A stretch of DNA of 46,063 nucleotides from NCBI GenBank assembly GCA_013003075.1, contig JABDLJ010000028.1, forward strand, positions 1-46,063, given 5' to 3'. Position 1 is the stretch's first letter. The number at the start of each line of letters is the position of its first letter. The stretch comes from Paracoccaceae bacterium (GTDB lineage Bacteria; Pseudomonadota; Alphaproteobacteria; Rhodobacterales; Rhodobacteraceae). Under the pieces are notes generated by a model that was not told where the DNA came from, ran no database searches, and saw nothing but the letters and a program-made list of their open reading frames with translations. The position numbers and the translations under genes are program-made. Shown piece after piece: positions 26,212 to 35,700 of the stretch.

Positions 26212-27218
26212 TCTTCGCGCTGTGGTCGGGCGCGCTTTTGGCCTTCGAGGTGGAGGATCACAAGATCTATGCCGCCGATCCGCAGACCGATCTCTTGCGG
26301 ATCATATCGACCGCCGATCTTGATGCGTTCGCGCCGATCATCGAGGCGTATCAGGCGGCAAATCCCGGCGTCACCGTGGACTATACCATCGCCAGTTCGA
26401 CCGAGCTGATGGCGGCGCTTTACGACGAGCGCGCAGCGTTTGACCTCGCGATCTCGTCTGCGATGGACCTGCAAACCAAGCTGGCCAATGACGGGCTGGC
26501 CCAAAGCTATGCCTCGGCCGCGACGGGCGCGCTGCCCGATTGGGCGAAATGGCGCGATCAGGTTTTCGGCTTCACGCAAGAGCCCGCGGTTCTGGTGATA
26601 TCGCAGACCTTCTTTGCCGGTACCGAGCCGCCGCGCAGCCGCGAGGCGCTGATCAACCTTCTGCGCAATGATCCCGAGCGGTTTCGCGGCCGGATCGGCA
26701 CCTACGATGTGCGGGTGTCGGGGCTGGGATACCTGTTCGCGACGCAAGACAGCCGCAATAGCGAAAGTTTCTGGCGGCTGACCGAGTTGATGGGCGGGCT
26801 CGATGCGCAGCTTTACTGTTGCTCGGGCGACATGATCTCGGACGTGGCCGGCGGCAGGCTGGCTTTCGCCTACAACGTGCTTGGCTCTTATGCAGAATCG
26901 CGGATCGCCGATACCGCGGGGATCGAGATCGTCGAGTTGGAGGATTTTCTAAGCGTGATGTTGCGCACCGCATTGATTCCCAACACGGCGGAAAACGTCG
27001 AGCCGGCACGGGCGATGATCGACTTTCTGGCCGGGCTTAGCGCCGCACCTCGGCTGACCGCTGCCTCGGGCCTGCCGCCGATCGACGAGGAAAGCCTGCG
27101 CGAAAACAATGCCTTGCGGCCGATCCGGCTGGGCCCTGGGCTGTTGGTTTTTCTCGACCGGCTGAAGCGAGAGACCTTCCTGCGCAGCTGGACCAGCGCG
27201 ATCGAACAAAGTCCGTAG
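26181..27218 (+). CDS. Periplasmic extracellular solute-binding protein, possible co-sensor of TctE
   Basis: A 345-residue secreted binding protein. The signal peptide is RIAAIAGGLIFALWSGALLA. The body resembles iron/polyamine-type ABC binding proteins (ADLDAFAPIIEAYQAANPGV, YDERAAFDLAISSAMDLQTK). No permease or ATPase follows. Its ATG lies inside the histidine kinase gene with a strong site (AAGGAGA). Co-translation with the kinase suggests it delivers the ligand signal to the sensor rather than feeding an importer. Some Bug-type proteins are known to bind cognate sensors in this way; for this protein it is inference. The adjacent cysteines in LYCCSGD are unusual. Confidence 0.8.
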   Translation: MRIAAIAGGLIFALWSGALLAFEVEDHKIYAADPQTDLLRIISTADLDAFAPIIEAYQAANPGVTVDYTIASSTELMAALYDERAAFDLAISSAMDLQTKLANDGLAQSYASAATGALPDWAKWRDQVFGFTQEPAVLVISQTFFAGTEPPRSREALINLLRNDPERFRGRIGTYDVRVSGLGYLFATQDSRNSESFWRLTELMGGLDAQLYCCSGDMISDVAGGRLAFAYNVLGSYAESRIADTAGIEIVELEDFLSVMLRTALIPNTAENVEPARAMIDFLAGLSAAPRLTAASGLPPIDEESLRENNALRPIRLGPGLLVFLDRLKRETFLRSWTSAIEQSP

Positions 27219-27282
27219 GACCTGCAAGGCGCCCGGGGCAAGGCACCTGTCCTTCCCGGCCAAGAGGGCTATACTTGCCGGA

Positions 27283-27930
27283 ATGCCCAAGCCTCCTGAT
27301 CCCTCGCGTTTGGCCGACACCTCCGATCTGATCGCCTGCGCCTCGTGCGATGCGGTCTACCGGGTGGCGCGTCCCGATTATGGCGAGCGCACGGTGTGCG
27401 AGCGCTGCCATTCGGTGCTGATCGCGCCGCGTCGGGCGGCAGGGCTCAAGATCATCGCGGTGGCGCTTGCGGCGGTGATCCTGATCTTTGCCGCTGCGCT
27501 CTTTCCCTTCATGGCGATCAATGTCGCAGGCGCGCGCAACGCGGTCTCGCTACTTGATGCGGCGCTGGCGTTTCAGGGCGGACCGCTGGTCTTTGTCTCG
27601 CTCGTCACGGTGGCGCTGATCCTCTTTATCCCCTTGGCGCGGATGCTTCTGGTGCTCTACGTGATCGCGCCGCTGGTGGCCGGGCGCACGCCGGCGCGGG
27701 GCGCGCGCACCGCGTTTCGCTGGGCCGAGGATCTGCGCCCCTGGTCGATGGCCGAGATCTTCGCAATCGGCTGCGCGGTGTCGCTGATCAAGATCAGCGA
27801 TCTTGCGAATGTCTCGCTTGGCCCCGCGTTCTGGATGTTCGCGGTGCTGGTGGTGCTGGTGGTGGTGCAGGACACTTTCATGTGCAGATGGTCGGTATGG
27901 AACGCGCTGGACAAAGCCACCAGATCCTGA
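27283..27930 (+). CDS. PqiA/LetA-like inner-membrane protein, first half
   Basis: A 215-residue protein equal to one half of PqiA. It has an N-terminal zinc-ribbon-like pair (CASC and CERC, about residues 22-45), then four membrane segments (about 55-80, 93-130, 150-170, 180-200). PqiA works with the MCE protein PqiB and lipoprotein PqiC to move lipids between inner and outer membranes. The gene overlaps the second half-gene by 49 nt. In enterobacteria both halves are one protein of about 417 residues. Confidence 0.85.
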   Translation: MPKPPDPSRLADTSDLIACASCDAVYRVARPDYGERTVCERCHSVLIAPRRAAGLKIIAVALAAVILIFAAALFPFMAINVAGARNAVSLLDAALAFQGGPLVFVSLVTVALILFIPLARMLLVLYVIAPLVAGRTPARGARTAFRWAEDLRPWSMAEIFAIGCAVSLIKISDLANVSLGPAFWMFAVLVVLVVVQDTFMCRWSVWNALDKATRS

Positions 27931-28547
27931 GCGCCCGCCAGATGGGGCTGGTGGCCTGCCTGCGCTGCACGCGGGTCTGGCCCGCCGGCACGTCCGAATG
28001 CGGCCGCTGCGGGCACCGGCTGCGGTCGCGCGATGCGCTGTCGTTGCAACGGGTCTGGGCGTGGTGGCTGGTGGGCGTGATCTGCTACATCCCGGCCAAC
28101 CTCTACCCGATGCTGCGCACCCGCACGCTTTTCATCACCAGCGAGGACACGATCCTCGAAGGCGTGGTCGAGCTGGCCCATCATGGCTCTTACGGGATTG
28201 CGCTGGTGATCTTCGTGGCCAGCGTTCTGATCCCGATCGGCAAGTTCCTTGCCATCGCGTTCCTGGCCATCAGCGTGCGCCGCACCGGGCGGCAATCGAC
28301 CCGGATGCGCCACGGGCTTTACGAGGTGGTGGAATATATCGGCCGCTGGTCGATGATCGATGTCTTTGTCGTTGCCATCCTGTCTTCGCTGGTGCAACTC
28401 AAGACGCTCGCATCGGTCGCGCCGGGGCCGGCGAGCCTGTTTTTTGCCTTGTCGGTGATTTTCACGATGCTGTCCGCCCAGAGTTTCGATTCCCGGATGA
28501 TCTGGGATCTCGACGCCAAGCCTGCCCGAAAGCGCGCCCATGTCTGA
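27882..28547 (+). CDS. PqiA/LetA-like inner-membrane protein, second half
   Basis: A 221-residue counterpart of the C-terminal half of PqiA. A four-cysteine zinc ribbon (CLRC, then CGRCGHRLRSRDALS) precedes four membrane segments. ICYIPANLYPMLRTR and GSYGIALVIFVASVLIPIGK are typical of the family. The start may be the ATG at 27882 or the ATG at 27897; neither has a strong ribosome binding site, consistent with coupling to the upstream overlapping gene. It overlaps the pqiB-like gene by 8 nt. Confidence 0.85.
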   Translation: MQMVGMERAGQSHQILSARQMGLVACLRCTRVWPAGTSECGRCGHRLRSRDALSLQRVWAWWLVGVICYIPANLYPMLRTRTLFITSEDTILEGVVELAHHGSYGIALVIFVASVLIPIGKFLAIAFLAISVRRTGRQSTRMRHGLYEVVEYIGRWSMIDVFVVAILSSLVQLKTLASVAPGPASLFFALSVIFTMLSAQSFDSRMIWDLDAKPARKRAHV

Positions 28548-30624
28548 TCTGCCGCCCATCGCCAAGACCGAGCCGGTGCGCACCGCGCTTTGGGAGCGGG
28601 CCTCGATCGTCTGGGTGATCCCGGCGGTAGCGCTTCTGATCGCGCTGGGCGTGGCCTGGCAGAACTACACCGACCGCGGGCCGCTGATCGAGATCGAGTT
28701 CGAGAACGGATCGGGCGTCGCCGCCGGGCAGACCGAGCTGCGCTACCGCGACGTCACCGTCGGGCTGGTCGAAGAGGTGCGGTTTTCCGAAGGGCTCGAC
28801 AAGGTGCTGATCGCGGTACGGCTGGAAAAGAACGTCGCGCCGTTTGTCGATGTGGCGGCCGAATTCTGGGTCGTGCGCCCGCAGGTCACCGCGCGCGGCG
28901 TGACCGGGCTGGATACTGTTCTGGGCGGCGTCTTCATCGAAGGCTCGTGGGACAGCACGCCCGGCGAGCCGCAGGCGCGCTTTGCAGGGCGCAACGAGGT
29001 GCCGCTGATCCGGCCGGGCGAGGAGGGGCTTGAGATCGTGCTGCGTTCGACCGCGCAAAGCAGCCTGACCGACAACGCGCCAATTCTCTTTCGCGGCATC
29101 GAGGTGGGCCGGATCGGCCGGGCGCGGATCTCACCGCAGACCGGGCTCGCCGTCGCCGAGGCGATCATCTACCGCCCGCATGACCGGCTGATCACCGACG
29201 CCACGCGGTTCTGGGATGCATCGGGGTTCGATTTGAAGCTTGGTGCAGGCGGGGCCGAGCTTAGCTTTTCGTCCTTTGCCTCGCTGGTCTCTGGCGGCAT
29301 TACCTTCGACACTGTCGTCTCGGGCGGCGATCCGGTGCAGGACGGCGCGCTGTTCCAGGTCTTTCCCGGAGAAGCCGAAGCGCGGGCGAGCCTTTTCAAC
29401 TCGGCCGAGGTCGGATCGCTCGATCTGATGGTGGTCTTCACCGAAAACGTCGCGGGCCTGAGTTCCGGCGCTCCGGTGGAGCTGCGCGGGCTCAGGATTG
29501 GCGAGGTTTCAAACATCGCGGGCACGGTCAGCCGGACCGAAAGCGGCGAGCGGCGGGTGCAACTGAACGCCACGCTCTCGATCCAGCCGGCGCGGCTGGG
29601 CCTGACCGGGGATGCCGACGCCGATGCCGCGCTGGCGTTCCTGCAAGAGCGGGTCGGTTCGGGGCTGCGGGCGCGGCTGGCGACGGCAAGCCTTCTGACC
29701 GGGGGCCTGAAGGTCGAGCTTGCGCTGATCGAGGACGCGCCGCCCGCCGAGATCGACATGACCGGCGATCCATATCCGATCCTGCCAAGCAGCGAGGGCA
29801 ACATCTCGGACGTCACGGCAACCGCGGAGGGCGTGCTGACGCGGATCAACGATTTGCCGATCGAAGAGCTGATGATCAGCGCGATAGACCTTCTGGATGC
29901 GGGCAAGGTGCTTTTGTCCAGCGAAGATCTGCAAGAGACCCCCGGCGCCCTGCGCGGGCTGGTCGAAGATGCGCGCACGCTGATTGCCTCTGAAGACCTG
30001 CAGGAAGTGCCGGCGCTTCTGAATGCCAGCATGGCGCGGCTCGACACGCTTCTGACCGAGCTGGAGACACAGAAAGCCGCCGAACGGCTGGTCGCGGCGC
30101 TTGATGCGGCGGCCGGCGCGGCGGAAAGCGTGGAAGGCGCGGTTGCCGGTGTGCCGGGGCTGGTGACACAGCTGGAAGGCGTGGCCGCCAAGGCTGAAAA
30201 CCTTGGGATCGAAGAGCTTCTGGCCGAAACGACCGAACTGGTCACGACCGCCGAGCGCTATATCGGCGCCGACGGCGCGGCTGATCTGCCAGAGGCGTTC
30301 AGCGTGGCGCTGCGCGAGCTGGCCGCGACACTGACAGAGTTGCGCGAGGGCGGGGTGGTCGACAATGCCAACGCCGCGCTGGCCTCGGCGCGCGAGGCGG
30401 CGGATACCGTGGCGCTGGCGGCCGAGGACCTGCCGGCGCTTATCGACCGGATGGCAGGCGTTCTGGCCCGCGCAGCGGCGACGCTGGAAGACTACGACAG
30501 CGGCTCGGATCTCAATCGCGAGGCGCGCTCGGCGCTGCGCGAGATCAACGATGCCGCAAGGGCCTTCCAGTCGCTGGCGCGCACGATCGAGCGCGATCCC
30601 AATTCATTGCTGATAGGACGGTAA
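28540..30624 (+). CDS. pqiB: MCE-domain lipid transport protein, PqiB-like
   Basis: A 694-residue protein with one N-terminal membrane anchor (about residues 22-40) followed by three MCE domains. They begin near GPLIEIEFENGSGVAAGQTE (about 47), LEIVLRSTAQSSLTDNAPIL (about 163) and SLDLMVVFTENVAGLSSGAP (about 293). The MCE rings are followed by a long Ala/Leu/Glu-rich helical region (about 430-690). In E. coli PqiB, stacked hexameric rings and a coiled-coil needle bridge the periplasm to carry lipids. It is about 150 residues longer than E. coli PqiB, mainly in the helical tail, implying a longer needle. It sits between PqiA-like and PqiC-like genes. Confidence 0.9.
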   Translation: MSDLPPIAKTEPVRTALWERASIVWVIPAVALLIALGVAWQNYTDRGPLIEIEFENGSGVAAGQTELRYRDVTVGLVEEVRFSEGLDKVLIAVRLEKNVAPFVDVAAEFWVVRPQVTARGVTGLDTVLGGVFIEGSWDSTPGEPQARFAGRNEVPLIRPGEEGLEIVLRSTAQSSLTDNAPILFRGIEVGRIGRARISPQTGLAVAEAIIYRPHDRLITDATRFWDASGFDLKLGAGGAELSFSSFASLVSGGITFDTVVSGGDPVQDGALFQVFPGEAEARASLFNSAEVGSLDLMVVFTENVAGLSSGAPVELRGLRIGEVSNIAGTVSRTESGERRVQLNATLSIQPARLGLTGDADADAALAFLQERVGSGLRARLATASLLTGGLKVELALIEDAPPAEIDMTGDPYPILPSSEGNISDVTATAEGVLTRINDLPIEELMISAIDLLDAGKVLLSSEDLQETPGALRGLVEDARTLIASEDLQEVPALLNASMARLDTLLTELETQKAAERLVAALDAAAGAAESVEGAVAGVPGLVTQLEGVAAKAENLGIEELLAETTELVTTAERYIGADGAADLPEAFSVALRELAATLTELREGGVVDNANAALASAREAADTVALAAEDLPALIDRMAGVLARAAATLEDYDSGSDLNREARSALREINDAARAFQSLARTIERDPNSLLIGR

Positions 30625-30628
30625 ACCG

Positions 30629-31180
30629 ATGAAGTTCGCACCCCTTGCCCTTTGCGCCGTTCTGGCCGCCTGCGCCTCGAGCCCCGACACGCTGGTCCGG
30701 GTGGCCGCGCCGCCGCTGTCCGAGCGGATCTCTATCGGCCATGCCTCGCTTCTGGTGCGCACGGTGTCGCTGCCGACCTATGCCGCGTCCGAGGAAATCC
30801 ACCGCCAGGGTGCGGATGGCGCGCTGACCAGCTCGCCCACGCTGCGCTGGGCGGACGAGCCGGAACGCGCCATCACGCTGGAGCTGAGCCGTGCGCTGGC
30901 CGAGTTGACCCGCGCCCGCGTCGCGCCCGACCCCTGGCCCTTCGGCTCGGACCCCGGCGCCGAGATCGACGTGCGGATCGAGGACCTTCTGGCCGGATCG
31001 GACGGCGCGCTGCTGCTCTCGGGCCAGTATTTCGTTTCGTCGGAGAGCGGGCGGGAACGGTCGGGGATCTTCCGGCTGACAGTACCCCTGGCGCCCGAAG
31101 CCGGCGCCGGTGATATCGCCAAGGCCCGCGGGGAGGCGGTCCAGCAGCTTGCGCGCCAGATCGCGCGCACCGCGCTTTGA
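30629..31180 (+). CDS. pqiC: PqiC-like outer-membrane lipoprotein (ABC-type transport auxiliary family)
   Basis: A 183-residue lipoprotein. The signal peptide ends in the lipobox LAAC, with Cys15 as the lipidated residue. The body follows the PqiC/DUF330 pattern: ISIGHASLLVRTVSLPTYAA near residues 34-53, RWADEPERAITLELSRAL, and a C-terminal helix AVQQLARQIARTAL. PqiC sits in the outer membrane and caps the PqiB needle. It starts 4 nt after the pqiB stop and ends only 9 nt from the convergent methyltransferase gene. Confidence 0.87.
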   Translation: MKFAPLALCAVLAACASSPDTLVRVAAPPLSERISIGHASLLVRTVSLPTYAASEEIHRQGADGALTSSPTLRWADEPERAITLELSRALAELTRARVAPDPWPFGSDPGAEIDVRIEDLLAGSDGALLLSGQYFVSSESGRERSGIFRLTVPLAPEAGAGDIAKARGEAVQQLARQIARTAL

Positions 31181-31189
31181 TCTGCGTGG

Positions 31190-32014
31190 CTAGCCCGCCA
31201 TTCCGATCATCAGCATGAAGCGCATATTGTTCGCAGGTCTTTCTTCCTCGAGCAGCACTTCAAAGCCCGCGTTTTGCAGCCGTTCCCTGTGATTGTGCGA
31301 AAACGAGTTCTCGTTCCCGAAGATTGTAGAATCTTTCTGGGTCGCCAGATCGAAGTCGGGTGCAATTGGCTCGATCAACACGACAATCGCGGGCGGGCTT
31401 GTCCGCAAGACTTCCAGTAAGTTGTCAAAGCGACGCCGGGAGAAGTATTCCAACACGCCGTTGTTGCTCAAAAGGATAGTTCCCCGCTGAGGGTTTTCAC
31501 GCAGCCAATCGGTCACTTCGGCGGTGTGGAACTCCATCGCAGTTTCATGGCCATATTCCGCCTTGGCGGATCTGATCGCAGTCTCGTTGATATCGAGGCC
31601 AATAAACGCCGGAACCATGTCCAACACGTCGGAGCAGTGATGCAGCAGGCTCCCGTCACCGCATCCCATTTCGACAAGACGTGAAAAAGGCTGTTCCCGG
31701 CCTGCTAGGATCGCGGCAAGTTCATCGATAATAAATCCGTGCCGTTCCAAAAAGGCGCGGTTGCGTTCCGCCCTGTATGATTGATGGTACTTTCGCGCCG
31801 CCGCGCTTTTCCAGTAGGTCAGGTGCGCCGCCTCCAGTTCTTCGATGTCCCTATCCCTGGCGGCTTTTCGGTTTCGCGCGAAGATTATCTGTCGCTTGAG
31901 AAAAGCGGCGTGCTCTGGATTTTGGTCCTTCTCGATTTCCCGCGCCAGGTGCGGTTGGAATAGCTCTGATGTGCGCCCGATCAGGATCTTGGCGCTGTCT
32001 TTCAAACGTGACAC
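31190..32014 (-). CDS. SAM-dependent methyltransferase (class I), probable tailoring enzyme
   Basis: A 274-residue Rossmann-type methyltransferase. Motif I is LVEMGCGDGSLLHHCSDVLD (about residues 113-132), followed by the acidic loop FIGLDINETAIRSAK and the motif IV-like LLSNNGVLEYFSR. The N-terminal 100 residues are mostly charged helices (RKAARDRDIEELEAAH) and may form a substrate-binding cap. It is the last gene of the NRPS-PKS/PPTase operon, 23 nt behind the latter. It may methylate the product on N, O or the C-terminal carboxyl; the site cannot be predicted. Confidence 0.83.
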   Translation of the reverse strand: MSRLKDSAKILIGRTSELFQPHLAREIEKDQNPEHAAFLKRQIIFARNRKAARDRDIEELEAAHLTYWKSAAARKYHQSYRAERNRAFLERHGFIIDELAAILAGREQPFSRLVEMGCGDGSLLHHCSDVLDMVPAFIGLDINETAIRSAKAEYGHETAMEFHTAEVTDWLRENPQRGTILLSNNGVLEYFSRRRFDNLLEVLRTSPPAIVVLIEPIAPDFDLATQKDSTIFGNENSFSHNHRERLQNAGFEVLLEEERPANNMRFMLMIGMAG

Positions 32015-32037
32015 TGGCTTACCCTCCCAAGGTCAGT

Positions 32038-32703
32038 CTATGTGGCGACGCAACAGATCGCGTTGTGATCCTTCATAGCGTGATAGGCGAGCGAGGCGGG
32101 CGGCGCGGAGGGGCTTAGATACCCCGTTGCGCGACCGGCTCTCAGCTGCAGTTCAATGGATTTCGGGGCAAGGTGCATGCCTTCGCCGGTCAGTTTCATG
32201 CGCGCTTCCTTGGCGGTCCAGAACTCCAGAAACCGCCTGCTGCGCGCCGCGCCGGTCTCGGCGAAGATCGCCTCTTGCTCGGCGGGCGTCATGCAGCGGC
32301 GGGTGAGCCCGGCAAGATCGCCCTCAAGACGTGCGCCGCGCCCGGCAAATTCAAGATCGATGCCGACCGGACCGGTGTAGGAGATCGCCAGAACCGCCAG
32401 CGCGCCGGCGTGCGAGATGTTGAACTCCAGATCGGCGCCGGGCACGTAGGGCTTTCCGGCAGGGCCATAGGCGATAGGGATCCGGTGCGCCGGCATGTCC
32501 AGGTCTTCGCTGAGGCAAAGCCGCAGAAAGCCGCGCGACCGTGTGAAGCGGTCGGCATCGCGCGGATAGACAAAACGGCGCCGCCGCGCGACTTCTTCGG
32601 CGTCCAGTACGTTAAGCGCCGTGCTCAGCGGCAAGTCGCTGTCATCGTCAAGCCGGCAGGAGACCACGGTCAGATGGCCCGGAAGCGCGGACGCAGCAAT
32701 CAT
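32038..32703 (-). CDS. 4'-Phosphopantetheinyl transferase (Sfp type)
   Basis: A 221-residue enzyme that moves the phosphopantetheine arm of CoA onto carrier proteins, activating the PCP and ACP domains of the adjacent megasynthase. Motifs in order: GPAGKPYVPG (about residues 80-89), EFNISHAGALAVLAI, VGIDLEF (Mg2+-binding Asp and Glu) and FWTAKEARMKLTGEGM. It has the size and motifs of Sfp/Gsp-type PPTases. Its ATG overlaps the NRPS-PKS stop (ATGA), strong evidence that the two are made together. Confidence 0.93.
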   Translation of the reverse strand: MIAASALPGHLTVVSCRLDDDSDLPLSTALNVLDAEEVARRRRFVYPRDADRFTRSRGFLRLCLSEDLDMPAHRIPIAYGPAGKPYVPGADLEFNISHAGALAVLAISYTGPVGIDLEFAGRGARLEGDLAGLTRRCMTPAEQEAIFAETGAARSRRFLEFWTAKEARMKLTGEGMHLAPKSIELQLRAGRATGYLSPSAPPASLAYHAMKDHNAICCVAT

Positions 32704-35700
32704 CGGGCGGCGCTCTTTCCGCCGATCCGAGCCTCGATGATCTCTGCGAGCGTCTTGGCGTGCGGTCCGCGCACCATCTCGAGGTGGCGCGCATCGATCG
32801 ACGAGATTTGCAGCGATCCACCGCCGACGATCTGTCTCCAGCCAAGGTCGGGATGGGCGGCGTGCAGGCGCGCGTTTCTCAGCCCCGTGATGCGGCTTAG
32901 AACCAGGTTGATCGAGCGTTCATATGTGCCGCCGCGATAGATCCGCGAGGCGCGGAACCATGCCATGCTGGCGCGGCGCGAACGGGCATAGCTGGGCGAC
33001 AGCCACTCGGTCGCTGTCAGCACCGGGCCGCGCATCACGCGCGACAGAAGGCGGCTGCGCAGCCGTTCCAGAAGGTAGCCCACGCCTTCGCTGTACAGTT
33101 GTTTCAGCTCGTCTGCAAGGCGCTCTTTGCCCCTCAGTTTCAGCGGGTTCTCGAAAGGCCTGGTGCCGCCGGCACGTTCGGCAAATCCCGGAGCGTAGAA
33201 GTCGACGATGAAAAGCTCTTCCACCTCTTGCCCGGCCGCGGTCAACTGACGCGCCATCTCGAAAGCAGTCAGCGATCCGGCCGAATAGCCGGCCAGAAGA
33301 TAGGGGCCGGTGGGCTGGTGGCGGCGCATGTAGAAGATGTGCTCGGCGGCGATCTCTTCGATGGTCTCGCGCGGCGTGTGGTTTGCAACGCCCCGCATCT
33401 GGAAGCCGATCAGAGGCCGGATCTGCCCGATATGCTCGCCAAGCTCGACAAGGTTATTCACGTTGCCGCCGACACCGCCGACGATGAAAAGCGGCCTCGC
33501 TGCCGTGTCGGGACCGGGATGGATGACGATAGAGGTATCCCACGGAGCGCCCGACATGCCGTCCTTGTCGGAGACAGCCGCCCCGGCAGGCGCGTTGCCC
33601 GCGTCGGCGTCGATCCGCGCGGCGAGATCGCGGATTGTGGGGTGCGAGAAGAGCGTCGAGATCGGCAGCTCGGGCCCGAAGGCGCGGGCGATCCGGTCAA
33701 AGAGCTTCAGCGCCAGCAGCGAGTGACCGCCGAGATCGAAGAAGCTGTGATCGACGGACGTCACCGGGCGGCCAAGCGTGTCGGTCCAAAGCGCCAGCAG
33801 GCGCCGCTCGGTCTCGGTCGCAGGTGGCGTGTCGACCGCCTTTATGATGGGCTCGTCCGCGATCCTGCCAAGCGCCCTGCGGTCGATCTTGCCATTCAGC
33901 GTGACCGGCAGCTTGTCGAGGATCGTGATCTGCGCAGGCACCATGTGCCGCGGCAGACGCTTTTTCAGCTCCGCGGTCAGGCGCGAGGGGGTCATGCTGT
34001 GGTCTTCGACCGTGGCAAAGCCGGCCAGCCGCCCGCCCGTGCTGGTGTTCAGCGCCAGGACCGCCGCCGAGGTAACGCCGGCGATGGCGTCCAGAGCGAC
34101 CTCGACCTCTTTGGGTTCGATCCGGAAGCCGCGGATCTTAACCTGGTCGTCGCGGCGTCCGAGATACTCGATATTGCCGTCCGGCAGCCGCCGGCAGATA
34201 TCGCCCGTCCGGTAGAGCGTTCGTCCAGCCGACTGCGGCTCTTGTGAAAGGGTGTCCGGAACGAATGCGGCTTGCGTCAGTTCCGGCCGCTTCCAGTAGC
34301 CTTTCGACACAGCATCGCCCGCAATCACCAGCTCGCCGGGAACGCCCGGCGGCAGAAGACGGTTTTCGGGGTCCACGATATAGACCCTGGTGCCTGCGAT
34401 CGGACGGCCGATCGGGACCGACCCGGCGCCGGCGTCGAAGTCTGCCGGGATGCGGTAGAGGCAGGTGAAGGTGGTGCATTCGGTCGGACCGTAGCCGTTG
34501 ATCAGTTGCACCTTCGGGCAGGCCGCTTGCGCGCGCTTGATATGCGCAACGCTTAGCGCCTCGCCGCCCGCAAGAACCTCATCCACGTCGCTGAGGGTTT
34601 CGGGATCTTCGTCGATCACCGCGTTGAAAAGCGCCGCCGTCAGCCACAGCGTCGTTACCCGGTTGCTTTTCAGCATGTGCTTGAGGCGCGACAGCTCTGG
34701 CAGCCCGGTGCCAGAGACGACCGCCAGCGTGGCGCCGTTCAGAAGCGCGCCCCAGACCTCGAAAGTCGCGGAATCGAAGCCCGGCGCGCCAAGGAAGGCC
34801 AGCGTGCGGGTCTCGTCGAGCGGGGTGTAGTCGTTGCCAACCACGAGGCGATGGATCGACCGGTGCGGCACGACAACGCCCTTGGGCGTGCCGGTCGAGC
34901 CGGAGGTATACATGATGTAGGCGGGATCTTCGGGATCGGCGCAGGCGGCAGGCGGCGGCTGGTCATCCGCCCCATCCGGCAGGGCGGTCATCATCACCAG
35001 CGCGGCGTTCAGATTGCCGGTCTCCAGCCCCTCGGGCAGGCATTCCGGGCGGCTCATCAGGGCGGCGGCGGCGCATTCGTCAAGCACGAATTCCAGCCGC
35101 TCGGCCGGGGTCGAGGGATCAAGTGGAACATACACCCCGCCGGCCTTCAGAACCGCGAGCTGGCCGACCACAAGATCAAGCGACCGTGGCAGCAGGATCA
35201 AAACCCTGTCGCCCATGCCGACGCCGAGTCGGCGCAGATGCCGCGCCCAGAGGCCGGCTGTGCGGTCCAGCTGGGCATAGCTCATCCGGCCGTCGGGGCT
35301 GCCGTTTTGCGCATCGAGAATGGCCGTCTTGTCGGGATAGGCCGCCGCGGCGCGGGCAAAGGCCTCGGCAACCGAAATGGCGGGGCCGCCGGTGCCGGGC
35401 CGGGCAGGCTCCAGAAGCGCCTGGGTCTCTTCGGGCTTCAGGTAGTCCAGCTCCCCCAGCGGGCGCGACGGGTCGGCCGACGCCTCGGCCATAAGGCGCA
35501 CGTATTCGGCCATGCGGCGGCGCATCGTCGCCTCGTCGAACAGCGCGACATTGTGGGTGCACTGAAGCTCGATGCTGCCTTCGGTTTCGACGAAGTTTAG
35601 AAAGATATCGAGCTGCTCGAACGCCCGGCCGACCGAGCCTGCGTCGACGTCGAAATCGGCGAACGCCAGCGTCTTGGCCGCCGGGTCGAGGTTGACGCCC

